NCBI GenBank assembly: GCA_002099365.1
Contig: MSED01000002.1
Location: 930,001 to 994,000, forward strand
Length of the DNA stretch: 64,000 nt
Direction of reading: 5' to 3'
From: Phialophora verrucosa
Taxonomy: Eukaryota; Ascomycota; Eurotiomycetes; Chaetothyriales; Herpotrichiellaceae
The position numbers were made by a program, and so were the translations under genes. Below the pieces are notes generated by a model. That model searched no databases. It saw only the letters and a program-made list of their open reading frames with translations, and was not told the DNA's origin. This document shows positions 11,077 to 21,827 of this stretch, piece by piece (position 1 is the stretch's first letter; each line of letters opens with the position of its first letter).

Positions 11077-12594
11077 TCATCGAGGCCCAATCTTCTCCAT
11101 GCCACTCATGTACCCTCTGAGCACTTCAGGAATAATCACACATCGCTCATCCTCACGCCAGCCGTTCTCAAGAATGGCAGCGAGGACTCTGGGCACCGCC
11201 AAAGCCGTCCCATTGACGGTATGTGCGAATGTCTTTCTTGATCCATCGGCCTCCAATATCCTCGTGTCAAGCCTGCGGCTCTGATAATCCGTGCAGATAG
11301 AAGCAGAAGTGACCTCACCCCATCCTCCATCGCGCTTCTTCCGCGACGGAAACATGGCTTCGATGTCGATCTTGCGGTAAGCGCTGGCGCCGAGGTCAGA
11401 AGATGGCATCTCGAGGATCCGACACGGCAAGCCAAGTGCTGAGACGATTTCAGTCTGGATATCAACCATTTCATTCAGAAGAAGCGATGCATGTTTGGTC
11501 CAGCTTTTCTCGTCCGTGAGGCCTTCATTGCCCGGTGCTGCAGAGTTAGTCCACGCGAACATTTCCACCTTTGTGAATTCGTGGACTCGGTACAGCCCTT
11601 TCGTGTCGACTCCTCGAGCACCGGCCTCGGCGCGATAACATCGACTCGGTCCGACAAGCTTGATGGGCAATCGCTCCGCAGGGATAGCTTTGTTCGCGTA
11701 TATGCCAGCAAGAGGGATTTCGGCCGTCGCAGCAAGACTCCTGGTCGGCTTTCCCCTATCTCTATCAGGTTGCGCTACCTGCCAGACCTGTTGTTCGTCG
11801 TGCTGATCTCGTGGTTGAAAGCCACACGCAGCTGCCATGTGAGAATAGACCAGGGACGGTGGAGACACCGCAGACCAGTGTCGTCTCATGGCCACAGACA
11901 TGGCGTACTGAACTAATGCTTGTTCCAGTAGAGCAGCTTCATTCAGTAGATAGTAGAATCCCCACCCCGAAGTTGTCGCCGCGGACGAGAAGTCGAGCAG
12001 TCCCAGTTTCTCCCCAATCGTTGAATGATCGGCAGAAGGGGCGTACTGAGGAGGATTCTGCGGGTCATAGTTGATGTAGGATTCCAGTCTCGGTTCGCCG
12101 TTCGTGGGCGTCTCTGAGGACGTCAAATTCGGCAGAGACAGTGCCATAGTCTCCATGTCAACCTCCAAAGCATCTTTTTCAGCCTGCAGATTGTCCACCT
12201 CAGGTCTGATTGCTTTCATCTGCGCAACGATCTCGGACTTGTCTCCTTTTGAAGCATTCAACTGCTTCTGCAACTCCTTCAGCGTGTGTCTTGATCCAAT
12301 CATGCGCTGGTCGAGCTCTCTGATCTTCCTGGCATTCTCCGATACCTGGCGTGGGATATCCGTATGGCTGCGGTAGTTTCGCACCAGAGTATTCTTTTCG
12401 TAGAGTTCGACATTTTCTCGGATCTGGGTTACGGGAGGGTATTGTCTCGGAGCTGTCGCTGGTCGTGATTCTTGGAATAAAGGGAGGGGCGTGCTGTAGC
12501 TTCTTCTGCAGCGAAGCAGGAATTTCCTTGCCTCCAAGGCCCTGATAGACATTGAGCTCTGACGTCCTATTGTTACCATGGAAGGGGAGGGCAT
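11077..12594 (-). CDS. DIA4: Seryl-tRNA synthetase, mitochondrial, 505 aa
   Basis: Class II aminoacyl-tRNA synthetase charging mitochondrial tRNA-Ser. Single exon. The N-terminal 45 or so residues are Arg/Ser-rich (ALEARKFLLRCRRSYSTPLP), as in a mitochondrial presequence. A helical arm at about 65-150 (ENARKIRELDQRMIGSRHTL, then QLNASKGDKSEIVAQMKAIR) is typical of SerRS. The catalytic core has motif 2-like GPSRCYRAEAGARGVDTKGL with YRVHEFTKVEMF, and motif 3-like NGTALAVPRVLAAILENGW. Retention of IPEVLRGYMSGMEKIGP at the end shows the gene is complete. A tRNA gene lies 152 bp upstream of the start. Confidence 0.95.
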   Translation of the reverse strand: MPSPSMVTIGRQSSMSIRALEARKFLLRCRRSYSTPLPLFQESRPATAPRQYPPVTQIRENVELYEKNTLVRNYRSHTDIPRQVSENARKIRELDQRMIGSRHTLKELQKQLNASKGDKSEIVAQMKAIRPEVDNLQAEKDALEVDMETMALSLPNLTSSETPTNGEPRLESYINYDPQNPPQYAPSADHSTIGEKLGLLDFSSAATTSGWGFYYLLNEAALLEQALVQYAMSVAMRRHWSAVSPPSLVYSHMAAACGFQPRDQHDEQQVWQVAQPDRDRGKPTRSLAATAEIPLAGIYANKAIPAERLPIKLVGPSRCYRAEAGARGVDTKGLYRVHEFTKVEMFAWTNSAAPGNEGLTDEKSWTKHASLLLNEMVDIQTEIVSALGLPCRILEMPSSDLGASAYRKIDIEAMFPSRKKRDGGWGEVTSASICTDYQSRRLDTRILEADGSRKTFAHTVNGTALAVPRVLAAILENGWREDERCVIIPEVLRGYMSGMEKIGPR

Positions 12595-12746
12595 GGGTAA
12601 CGCGTTTTAGGAAAATATTAACCGCATCTAGCCGAGGCTAGTGGGCTGCTAAAATTTTTGCATAGATATTGATTAAGCTCAATTGTTAACCTGATTTGGT
12701 CCACGAAACGCACACAAAAATGCGCTTCCTCAAACACCCTGCCAAG

Positions 12747-12829
12747 GGTGGCGTGGCCTAATGGTAAGGCGTTGCTTTCCGGTCATCGGAACCTGGCAAA
12801 GACTGTGGGTTCGAGTCCCATCGCCATCG
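12747..12829 (+). tRNA. tRNA-Arg (anticodon CCG) with 11-nt intron
   Basis: The cloverleaf was built by hand. Acceptor stem GGTGGCG (12747-12753) pairs with CGCCATC (12822-12828), discriminator G at 12829. D arm is GCCT-AATGGTA-AGGC. Anticodon stem TTGCT (12772-12776) pairs with GGCAA (12795-12799). Anticodon CCG is at 12779-12781, followed by G37. The intron is 12783-12793, and its CGG (12787-12789) can pair with the anticodon, as expected for nuclear pre-tRNAs. The variable loop is 5 nt and the T arm is GTGGG-TTCGAGT-CCCAT. The mature length is 72 nt. A T-rich run directly after it (12831-12839) fits a Pol III terminator. The reading TCC (Gly) is disfavoured by stem geometry and by the G discriminator. 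Confidence 0.88.
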
Positions 12830-13472
12830 ATTTGTTTTTGCTCTTTGCACCTCAACCTCTTTTTGCGTGTCGGAGGAGAATGACCCTTCCCTTCTACCAA
12901 GCGTGGCAAGCTAAAGGAGCTTCGGTACGTACAAGCTCAATGTTATGTATCCTAAATCTGGTGCGTGCTCAGTGGGACCTCATCATGGGCTCAAGCTCTT
13001 AAGTTTTATTTCCCTCTCCGCGGCGCGAAACGCGACCTGGTTGCCGTTGTTCACGAGGAAGCACTCAATATGTGGTTTCACAATCTACCACGAGGTCGTC
13101 TTGACGAGACTTTCCCATACAAATATGTACCAGGTTATCGCGCGTGCCGTGCGTGAGCGCGCCATGACTATGACACCGCGCAAAGCGACGCCAACCACAA
13201 GCCAAGAGCAACGATTCTTCTGTCGTCCTGGGTACCTATCTCGCAGGAGGCATACTCCACTAGAGCCTCAGATATGCTAGGGACTTGTTGCTAGAGCGCC
13301 TGGAATTGGCATACTCCCCAAGACTCCTTTGGAAAATCCTTTTGAACAGTGGCCTCCCTTTGCAACCAAGCTAGTAGAACAATGCCACGATAAATTGCTG
13401 AGAGGATCCCGACAAATGCAGCCCTCAAGCGCTGCAATCCAGTCCGGCCTCACACATACATCCCAAAACTTC
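12830..13472. other. Intergenic between tRNA-Arg and RAT1 3' end
   Basis: A Pol III-type T run (12831-12839) follows the tRNA. The remainder holds the RAT1 3' region. No coding exon was recognised. Confidence 0.5.
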
Positions 13473-16400
13473 CTAACGCCGACCATAGCCACCTTGGGTG
13501 TGGCCGTTGCCACCATGATTTCCACCTCGATTGTCTCTTCCAGGAGGACCTCGATTCTGGCCTTGATAATTTCCATCACTAAAGCCTCTTCCACCACTCT
13601 GCTGATAATGGCCATTGCTCCCATATTGGGTCTGTCCCTGGTTTCCGCCGTAGTATCCATTCTGCCCCTGGCCTCCAGTCTGTCTTTGATCATACCCGCC
13701 ATATCCTTGGCTGGCGTAGTTGTTGTTGTATCCTGGATAGCCGTTTGACGGGGGAGGAGGAGGACCACGGTTGTAAGCATTTTGACCACCAAAGCTTGGC
13801 GGCGGTGGTGGCGGCATCCCAGGAGGCCACTGGTTGGGAGGGGGTATCATAGGTGGGCCATTCAATGGTGGACGGTCGGCCGCGTAGTTGATGCGACCAC
13901 CACGATTGTGGTTATCCATGGGATCGCGCCGAGTATTGTCGTAGAGCGGCGCACCGCCAAAGTCTCGTCCGGAGTTCCTGGCCTTCGATCGAAGGATTGC
14001 CAAATCACTCTTGTCGAGGACGGCGGGAGGTAGGACAACGCCAGGGAATAACATGGATTTGTGGACATGAGTGGGAGGTGGCATGGTGAAGAACACGCTC
14101 ATAGATCGGTCGTCGTCGACCTCGGGGTCCAGCTTGATGCCAGGTTCTGGGCCAACCAGATCCATGTGAGGCAGGAAGTCTTCATTCTTGATCACATCTC
14201 CAGCTAGTTGAAACTTCTGCATGGACAACTTCGCCGTCTTGGGAGCGTCCTTGGACTTCTTCGAGTAGAATTTCAGTGCCAACTGCTCATAAAGTGGATT
14301 CTGTTCTGATATGAGCAGGGCATCATACCCGCGCTCGTTCCTCGCATGCTCGTCGGCGCTAAGGAGCGGATATTTGGTGGCCATGGCTTTCAACAGACGC
14401 TTCTCGTCAATGAAAGGTAACAAGACAATAGCCTTCCATGATTGCTTCGCACCGTTCAGATCGAGATCGAATTCCTCGGGATAGAAGTCGACAATGTCGG
14501 AATCTGGTTCGGTCATCAGGGGGTGAAAAGCACTGGGGATGGCGTGGTTAGACGAAGCCGGCAGCACTCCCATCAACTGCTCGTAAGGCTTGAACGGTGT
14601 ACCCTTTTCGAATTTGACAACCTTCTTGTCAATGTCGACAAAGTCTGCCGCGAACGGAGCGTAATGGTACGGATAGTACCAAGTCCAAGAGGGGCATCCT
14701 TGGAAATAGTAGAGAAGCACCCACGACAATCCTTCGACGTAGGCTTCAGCAACCTTGTGGCGGAATTCCATGTCGTTAGGCGAGACATGGAACTTCTGCT
14801 CGTAGTACCGATCAGCATACCCTTCCTCCCACAAGCGAACTGTATCTGGTGGCGGGTTGTTGGGATCGCCATTGTTGTAAGTCTTCTTCTCAATCGGTGT
14901 GTTACGCCCGGGTGTACCATCAGTCTCATTCTCATCGTCCATCAATGCAGCCTGTCGTTTGCCTAGTGCCAGGGGAGAGGTACTGACATCTTCGGACTCC
15001 GCCTCCATCTGGGACGCACTTCGCTTGCCAAGGACAGATCCTGCAGAGCCTGGAGTTCCGTTGGCTCCATTAGCGGTGTCTTTGGTAGGAGTCTCGGCAG
15101 CGGCTTTCCTGGCGAGCATTTGCTCCTTCAGGACAGCTGCAGCGCTCTTGTTCGAAGTAAGTGCTTTGTCCACTGCACCTCTGTTCACAATTGAATTGTA
15201 GTCCATAGTCGGAAAATTGGCGGCATCATACAACACTGGATTACCAGTTGGAACACGAGCATCCGCAGACACTCTGCCACCCTTGGTGTAGTCCGGAGAG
15301 CTTCGACGTCTCTTGTTATTACGAGCCTCTCGGGCTCTGTCTGCATCGTTACGTCGTTGATCCCTGATTGCTTGCTTGTCTGCGGCCTCCTTTCTGCGTT
15401 TGAAAATTGCATCTTCTTGCTTGGCCAGACCCTGTAGGATGATCTGTGCACGGGCAAGATCGACCTTGCCATCGCAGGTCAAGTAGCCTCCCATGAGTGG
15501 TATATTGTCTCTCCAGATAGCAATGAGCTTGTCGATACCATCTTCTCTAATATCCAGACTGGGAAGATGGGGCAGAAAGTCGTTGCCGACGAAGAAGCAC
15601 ATGAAGACCCAATCGTCGAGGGCGCGTTCAAGATCAAAGCGGAACGTCTGACCGGGCACGAACATCTCCGCACCGAGATACTCACGCAGTACGGGGACAT
15701 TCAACCAGATAAATGGTTTCAATTTTTCAACCGTCCCTTTCTCGTCAAACTCGCCCGACTTCTCCTTGGCTTCACCTCTGCAGTTGTCGGCATAGTGACC
15801 TTGGCGACCGCAAATTCTGCAGGTTCTAGCCTTGGCATCATTGAGGAAGACGTCTTCTCGGAGAACACGAAAGTGAGGCTCATGTGTAGCGATACCAAGC
15901 ATGATCAAGTCTGCATCAAGACCGTACATGACGTGTCTTGTGTTGGGATCATATGCGGGGTCCGAGCGCTGGGAACGAATGAACTGCATGATCTTGTGCT
16001 CACCTTCACCTGGCACACTGGCGTCGGAGATGACGACCTTCAGCTGTGCCCAGGCAGGATCCGTATTGAGTTTCCACTGGACCCAGAATCGAATGGATTG
16101 AGCAAGGATAAACATGAAAGGCGTGCCAGGTGTGATGACATTACTGTCCCATGTTTTCTTGACTACCTCTTCCACCGTCTCTGCTTCATCATCCTCATCA
16201 TCATCGTTGTTGCTGCGCTGTTGGCGTAGGAGTGTCTGAAATTCAGCCTTCTTCTCGTCCGCCTCTTTTGCATCTCTCGCCGATCTGAAGCGACGCGCTC
16301 GTTGCTGGTTCATTTTTGCTCGAGGGGCAACGCCGTCTAAGTTTGCGTTAGATAGCATTCTAGTTAAATGGTCCTCGTGTCTTACCGATGGCAATCATCA

Positions 16401-16692
16401 ACAGTCTTCGAGGTCTAACCATGTTCACCACACGATCAGTGTACTTGAAGATCTCCAACATCATCTCAGTCTCATTTGCTGGGGGAGGCTTGTCCTCTGG
16501 ATGAGAACAAGGATGGACGATGCCATTGAAGTCAAGATACAGATTGTGGAATTCTTCTCCATTAGGGTTGGGCTTCGTAGTGTCCACGGGATATTTCACG
16601 CCATCAATATCGACGGGTTGTTCTTCGATAACGGGCGTGATAATCTTAGGATATTTCCTAGTGAGCCATCGGAAAAGCGCTGGGACACCCAT
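13473..16692 (-). CDS. RAT1: 5'-3' exoribonuclease 2 (nuclear), 1056 aa
   Basis: Nuclear 5'-3' exonuclease for RNA polymerase II torpedo termination and rRNA/snoRNA processing. Exon 1 is 16692-16386 and exon 2 is 16336-13473; the 49-bp intron (16337-16385) has GTAAGA and TTAG ends and restores LLMIAIDGVAPRAKMNQQRA. The XRN N-terminal domain starts MGVPALFRWLTRKYPKI with NLYLDFNGIVHPC, then SDASVPGEGEHKIMQFIRSQ and MYGLDADLIMLGIATHEPHF. A CCHC zinc knuckle at 275-288 (CRICGRQGHYADNC) separates Rat1-type from Xrn1-type enzymes. The region SWVLLYYFQGCPSWTWYYPY is the conserved second block. The C-terminal 150 or so residues are Gly/Asn/Gln/Pro-rich low complexity. Upstream and downstream intergenic stretches are each about 650-750 bp. 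Confidence 0.96.
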
Positions 16693-17442
16693 CTTGACTC
16701 GATGGTAGCCTTAGAAATTGGAAAACAAAAGGAAGAAGCCTTGGAAAAGTCTTCTGGGAGGGTTCAAGTCACGCCCCTGTTGCGCGCGGAGGAAAGAATC
16801 GCACCGGCGTCGAGAACAGCAAGGACTCGAAGCTACAATTAAGAATCGACTCAGCATCAACAGCACATGTTAAGCTGAATGGAAAATTGAAGTGGAATGG
16901 AGGACAGAGGGAGTGAGAGAGTTGCCTTCAGACAAACTGCGACTCCGAGTCTTGAATTGACTTGTCCTAACTCGGTTGGTTCAGGCTTGGCGTGGTTCGT
17001 GCTAGGGCGGCACATTTCCTGGTTCGGTCCACGGTGGGCCATCTTCCTACACAGGAGCAATTAAATGAAACCTGTTGTGCCTGTGTGCTCGAGATGAGCC
17101 AACCTCTGGAATTGCCAGGACGGAGATACATTACTTACCTAGTATGGTGTCTCGGCTGCGCTGGATATCCAGGCATTTTCTCAAGCACTTGTTGCTAGAA
17201 ATGTGTCGTCCCTAAGCGCCTCCTCATTACGGACCACGTCGTGCTTGGAGAGCCGTTGGAGAAGCGACACATTAACGATATTGAAGATGGAACTCCTACG
17301 GGCTATGCGGGGACATCTCCAATACGAGGACAAGTCTCATAAGATGCTCACAATGTTTCCATGAGAGACATAATGTTTGCCTGACGCATACGGAGTCCAG
17401 GTAGGTTCCATCACCGTTATTTCGCACCAGCAGCCATCAACC
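16693..17442. other. Intergenic, divergent promoter region of RAT1 and the dehydrogenase
   Basis: Both neighbours are transcribed outward. No coding exon was recognised in 750 bp. An in-frame ATG at 17377 could extend the dehydrogenase by 22 residues but has a poorer context than 17443. Confidence 0.5.
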
Positions 17443-18737
17443 ATGGGAGACCAAACGACGCCCGAGCCTTACAAGCTGCCAGCAAACCCCACCTACGGCT
17501 TCGTGGGCATCGGCGTGATGGGATATGGCATGGCGACGAATCTCCGCGCCAAGATCCCTCAAACCGCTGGATTCGTGCTATGCGAGATCAACGAGGCGAG
17601 AAGGGATCAGTTCATCAAGGAATGCAACCTGCCCGTGGAAGTGGCATATTCCCCGAAAGAAGTCGCACAGAAGGCTGTAGGTGAGCACCAAGCGCCCCCC
17701 ATCCTACTATCATCATCCAGCCTCGAGGGCAGAGCATTCGATGGATATGGGACCCTCCAGAAGCTGAAGAAGAGTCATCGCTATCAATTAGGATATCATC
17801 ATAACCATGCTGCCGCGCGCTCCTCACGTCCACGAAGCCTTCACCAACCCAGAATCAGGCTTTCTCTCCGCTCTTTCTCCTGACGCCACCCCCCGGAAAC
17901 TCTTCCTTGAGTGCTCGTCCATCGAAGTATCGACGTCAACTGCTCTTGCACGGCAAATACACTCTCAGAAGCTGGGAGTCTTCGTCGACGCCCCCGTCTC
18001 AGGAGGTCCTCAGGGCTCAAACGCCGGTACATTGACATTCATGGTCGGAACTCCCAGCGAGGAGATGTTCGAGGTGGTGAAGCCGATCCTGGCTATGATG
18101 GGCAAGGAGGACAACATCTACCAGTGTGGAGGATTGGGCGCCGGGTTGGCGACGAAGCAGTTAAACAACTACTTAGGTTATGTTGGGTACTTGGGGCTTT
18201 GTGAAGGTGAAAAAGCTCCTCCCTTCTCCTTGTTGTCGTATTCTGAAGACGTGAAGCTAAGGTTTGATGATGTCTAGTCATGAATGCCGGCTTGTTGTAC
18301 GGTCTGGACCCGAAGATCTTGTCAAGTAAGCCACGTTCCCTATTTCGGTTGTGTCATTTCCAGATATATCTTCCTCCCTCCGCTTTTCCGTTGTCTGATT
18401 CTCTCGTCCCCCACCCCTAACTCACAATCCAGACGTAATAAACGCATCCTCCGGCATGAACTGGAACAGTCTGCACCACAACCCCGTAAAAGGCGTGAAT
18501 CCCGCGGCCTCGTCCGCACGCGATTTCAAAGGCGGCTTCACGACCGAGCTGGCCGGCGGGGTCATCGATGACGCCGTGTCTCTGATGGATTCCGTCGGCG
18601 CCGAAACCGTGTTAGCGGAGCGGGTGAAGAAAGTGTTTGACCAGGCGCGGAAGAACGAGAAGTGTAGAGGGATGGAGGCAAGGAGTGTGTGGAGGTTGTT
18701 TGCCGAGGATGGCGGACGGGATGTGAAGGACCTGTAG
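17443..18737 (+). CDS. 3-hydroxyisobutyrate dehydrogenase / beta-hydroxyacid dehydrogenase, 333 aa
   Basis: NAD-dependent oxidation of 3-hydroxyisobutyrate to methylmalonate semialdehyde (valine catabolism) is the likely reaction. Four exons: 17443-17676, 17792-18206, 18278-18325 and 18433-18737. Introns are 115, 71 and 107 bp and the total is exactly 334 codons. The donor at 17677 (GTAGGT) was chosen over GTGAGC at 17681 because it joins VAQKA to DIIITMLPRAPHV in frame. Visible motifs: Rossmann loop GFVGIGVMGYGMATNL (19-34), substrate loop VDAPVSGGPQGSNAGTLTFM, catalytic Lys in GLATKQLNNYLGYVG, and INASSGMNWNSLHHNPVKG with FKGGFTTELAGGVIDDA. It starts MGDQ with no clear mitochondrial leader; starting at 17377 would add 22 residues. 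Cytosolic paralogues of this family exist, so location is open. Confidence 0.9.
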
Positions 18738-18929
18738 GCTGTGCTTCCGGGGTTAGGCCCAGTCTGGTGGAAGAAAGAGCGTTACAGTAGATTGATAGTC
18801 GGAGACACCTTTTGATGGTGGGTTAATATACAGGTTATCGCTTTCTATACTGGTAAGACTTTTGGCCGAAGACGCCACCGCATGCTTTGCTGAGATATTG
18901 AAATCCCCTAATGCTCAAGGACAAACTTT

Positions 18930-21827
18930 TCAGTCGACGTCTTCATCATCGGTGTCTGCTTCACCGTCGCCATTGCCCTCGTCGCCTTCCTCATCTTCAT
19001 CCTCTGATACCTCCTGGCCAAGGTCCTTAAGCTTCTTCTTATCCGCAGATCTCTTGGCTTCGAGATCTGCGAATACAACCAGCAGGTCGTCAAGTTCCGT
19101 CTGCACATCCTTCCTCCGCTTGTTCTCTTGTTCCAGCTCTTCGGCCAGCTGCTTGGACCGGCTCTCCGCGTCTGCAACCCGAGCGTCTGCCCGTTTCAAC
19201 CGCGCTTCCAATGACCCGGTTTTGGCTTTGTACTCTTCATGGGCAGTTTCAAGGTCCTGTACATGGTTGGCTTCTGCTTTCTTCAAAGATTCCTCCAATT
19301 CTGTTATCCGATGCCGTAAATCTGCAATTTCGGCGGCTTCCCTGTCACGCGCCAGTTGCGCACTAGCAGCCGCCTCATCCAGTGCACGTCGGTGTTGCTC
19401 GTTCAGGGCGACGCGCTCCCTAGCGGATTCCTGCTCGATCAATTTAAGGCGTTGCTCAAATCGCTGCACCTCGGCCTCGTGCTGGTTCTTCGCAGTTTCA
19501 ACGGCCGCAAGATGCTCGTTGCGCCGACGATTCGCCTCATCCTCATGAGCCCTAATAAGTGCACTTCTCTCCTGAGCGGCCGCCTGCTGCAATTTGTTGA
19601 CCTCATCCTCATGATTATCCTGCAAGCTTTGATTGATCTGCTTGATGCGGGAGAGGTCGACAGTCGCAGACTCGCGTGTACGACGGTGATCGAGCTCCTC
19701 TTGTTCCAACCGGCGCCTGAGCTGCAGGAGCTCGCGGTTGGCAATTTCCAAGGCTTGTTTCTGTTCTTCATTTTGGGCTCTGAGACTATCGACAAGGTCC
19801 CGGGAGACTCCTTTCTGAACGCCATTGCTCAATATGGAGACTTCGAAGTTGGGGTCCCGGTCAATGGCTCGTAGGAATCTGCTGTAATTGTCCTTGAAAA
19901 AGTCGATAAATGTCTTGTCAAAGAAGACTTCCGGGAGGCCGCCAGTGCCGGTCTGGGGCAGAACTTCAAAATCCCTCACGAAAACATTCTCTCGAAGCTT
20001 GGTCAGTCTGTCCACATATGCCTCCCTTCCGAGATTGCTAGTCAGGAGACCATGGAGAACACTTCGAGGAATTGGCGAATCTTTTGTGGAAAACTCGTAG
20101 ATGATACCGAGGACAAACGCACATAGACCAGCCACGAGGGGCATTGAGCTTTTCGTTAATTTGACGGCTGCAATGAGCCCTTGCACGGTGCTCCCTTCGC
20201 CGAGCAAGTCATTGACCGCTTCCGGATCTTCGAATAACCAAATGGACAACAACATCAAACAGCCCAGTAGGGCGCGTTCATCCTCAACATGTTGCACGCC
20301 AGCTACCACATTACTGGTTATGCTCTGGAGGAACGTAACAACTTCCTCGCCACTTTCTGCATCTCCTTCTGTTACTTTCAAAGCCATTTCTTTGGTTTCC
20401 GGAGTTTCGTAAAGTAAGTGCAGCAGAAGCACCGCGGCAAACCACTGTTGGTAGGGATCCGACTTATTTCGAGACCCAGGCGGCTCTAGAAGTACGGTGA
20501 GCATGTTGGGGATGGCATCGTCGCCGGCTCTGTGTCCATCAATCGCTCTTCGTAGTACATGAGTGCGTATGCCCGGGTGACCATTCATAAATGCTTCAAC
20601 ACATGAAGATGCTGCCAGTCGAACGTCGAACATTGCTAGCGGGGCGGGCTCCAGTGTCAATTCCAAGAGCGACTCGATTACGTTCTGCGTCCGAAAATTG
20701 GCTTTCTCGGGCTTCTGCTGCTTTGCCGAATGCCCGTTAGTTGTCGGGCTGCCAGGCTCCCTAATCATCACTCCGAGGTCCCCGAACCGCTCTTGAAGAG
20801 CATGATTTCCTCGAATAATGTCGCCACATGTCTGAAGTGATTTCATGCGGACACCCGTGCTAAAGGCGGCGTGGAAAGCGATGCGCAAGACGACTTCCAG
20901 CGTACCGGTCTGCCAGTACGCCTGCTGATTGACCATGGTACCCTGCGCCCCTTGAGGAAGAAATAGTTGAATGACGCCCAGCAAGCCCCATACATTCATG
21001 TCCCGCTGCGGTTTCATCCATTCCGAGACACCGTCGCCAGAATCTTCTTGCTCGACAACTGCGGAAAGCAGCTTCTTGATCTTCGGGATCCCACCAATCT
21101 CTCGGAAGTAGGATTGATTGGACGTGTTGAGATTGAGTAGATTGGCCAGTAGAGAGAGACAATCTTGCACGGTGGTGCTGCCGTGGGTCAGCCCACCGTC
21201 TCCATCGACCAATGCAAATATACGATCAAATGCGTTCTCGAATGCGACCACCTTCTGGATCTCACCAGACGTTGGAGTCAGGGCAACCAACAACACCAGT
21301 GCCTCATTTCGGACTGCCTCTCTCCGGTCGTCCAACACGTTCGTTAGCCGCGACACGCCTAACGGGGCTGCAAATATCGCCTCCTGTGTTCGCTGGGGCC
21401 GCGCCGTTGATATGTGGGACAGGATCTGCAGCACATATAGCCGCAGATAGAACTCGTTCGCCTCGAGCAGGTCCAGTAAAGCAGTGATATTGTCCTGTCT
21501 CTGAGTGAATTCATCAGCCAGCCACAAGGTGATCTCTTCCGACGCCTCAGGTGATTTTTCATCTGGCTCGAACAGCCCCAGTAGAGTCTCCAATACTATT
21601 TTGATCGTGTCCCAATCCTCGGCATCCTTGCGCAATGCAGCGATGAGGTCCCGGAGCGCCCCAGACGCAACGGAGGCAGGGTACAGCTTTGCAAAACTGC
21701 GCAGGCCTAGAATTGCCGCTCGACGGTCCTCAAGGAGGGTGGCACTGGTCAAACGGCCGCTCAGGGTCTGTATTGTATCGGTGGCATTCTGTCTGGCAGG
21801 CGCCTGGGCTTCGAGTATCCGCATCAT
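18930..21827 (-). CDS. USO1: ER-to-Golgi vesicle tethering factor Uso1/p115, 965 aa
   Basis: Peripheral Golgi tether that captures COPII vesicles. Single exon. Residues 1 to about 600 form the armadillo-like globular head, beginning with TLSGRLTSATLLEDRRAAIL and GLRSFAKLYPASVASGALRD, a signature of fungal Uso1. Further head blocks include DCLSLLANLLNLNTSNQSYF and ESLLELTLEPAPLAMFDVRL. From about residue 640 to 930 there is a long heptad-rich coiled coil (EEQKQALEIANRELLQLRRR and following). The final 35 residues are strongly acidic (EDEDEEGDEGNGDGEADTDD), as in p115. It is shorter than yeast Uso1 (1790 aa), but filamentous fungal and animal proteins are about 950. The antisense frame opposite the coiled coil is open only because of this composition. 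Confidence 0.94.
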   Translation of the reverse strand: MMRILEAQAPARQNATDTIQTLSGRLTSATLLEDRRAAILGLRSFAKLYPASVASGALRDLIAALRKDAEDWDTIKIVLETLLGLFEPDEKSPEASEEITLWLADEFTQRQDNITALLDLLEANEFYLRLYVLQILSHISTARPQRTQEAIFAAPLGVSRLTNVLDDRREAVRNEALVLLVALTPTSGEIQKVVAFENAFDRIFALVDGDGGLTHGSTTVQDCLSLLANLLNLNTSNQSYFREIGGIPKIKKLLSAVVEQEDSGDGVSEWMKPQRDMNVWGLLGVIQLFLPQGAQGTMVNQQAYWQTGTLEVVLRIAFHAAFSTGVRMKSLQTCGDIIRGNHALQERFGDLGVMIREPGSPTTNGHSAKQQKPEKANFRTQNVIESLLELTLEPAPLAMFDVRLAASSCVEAFMNGHPGIRTHVLRRAIDGHRAGDDAIPNMLTVLLEPPGSRNKSDPYQQWFAAVLLLHLLYETPETKEMALKVTEGDAESGEEVVTFLQSITSNVVAGVQHVEDERALLGCLMLLSIWLFEDPEAVNDLLGEGSTVQGLIAAVKLTKSSMPLVAGLCAFVLGIIYEFSTKDSPIPRSVLHGLLTSNLGREAYVDRLTKLRENVFVRDFEVLPQTGTGGLPEVFFDKTFIDFFKDNYSRFLRAIDRDPNFEVSILSNGVQKGVSRDLVDSLRAQNEEQKQALEIANRELLQLRRRLEQEELDHRRTRESATVDLSRIKQINQSLQDNHEDEVNKLQQAAAQERSALIRAHEDEANRRRNEHLAAVETAKNQHEAEVQRFEQRLKLIEQESARERVALNEQHRRALDEAAASAQLARDREAAEIADLRHRITELEESLKKAEANHVQDLETAHEEYKAKTGSLEARLKRADARVADAESRSKQLAEELEQENKRRKDVQTELDDLLVVFADLEAKRSADKKKLKDLGQEVSEDEDEEGDEGNGDGEADTDDEDVD

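Noticed and set aside
12772..12800. Reading the tRNA anticodon as TCC (glycine)
   Set aside because: It requires shifting the anticodon stem out of its 5-bp pairing and disagrees with the G discriminator base.
18862..19548. 228-codon plus-strand open frame rich in Ser/Ala/Arg
   Set aside because: It is antisense to the USO1 coiled coil; the Glu/Lys/Gln/Ala codons of the real gene produce the open reverse frame.
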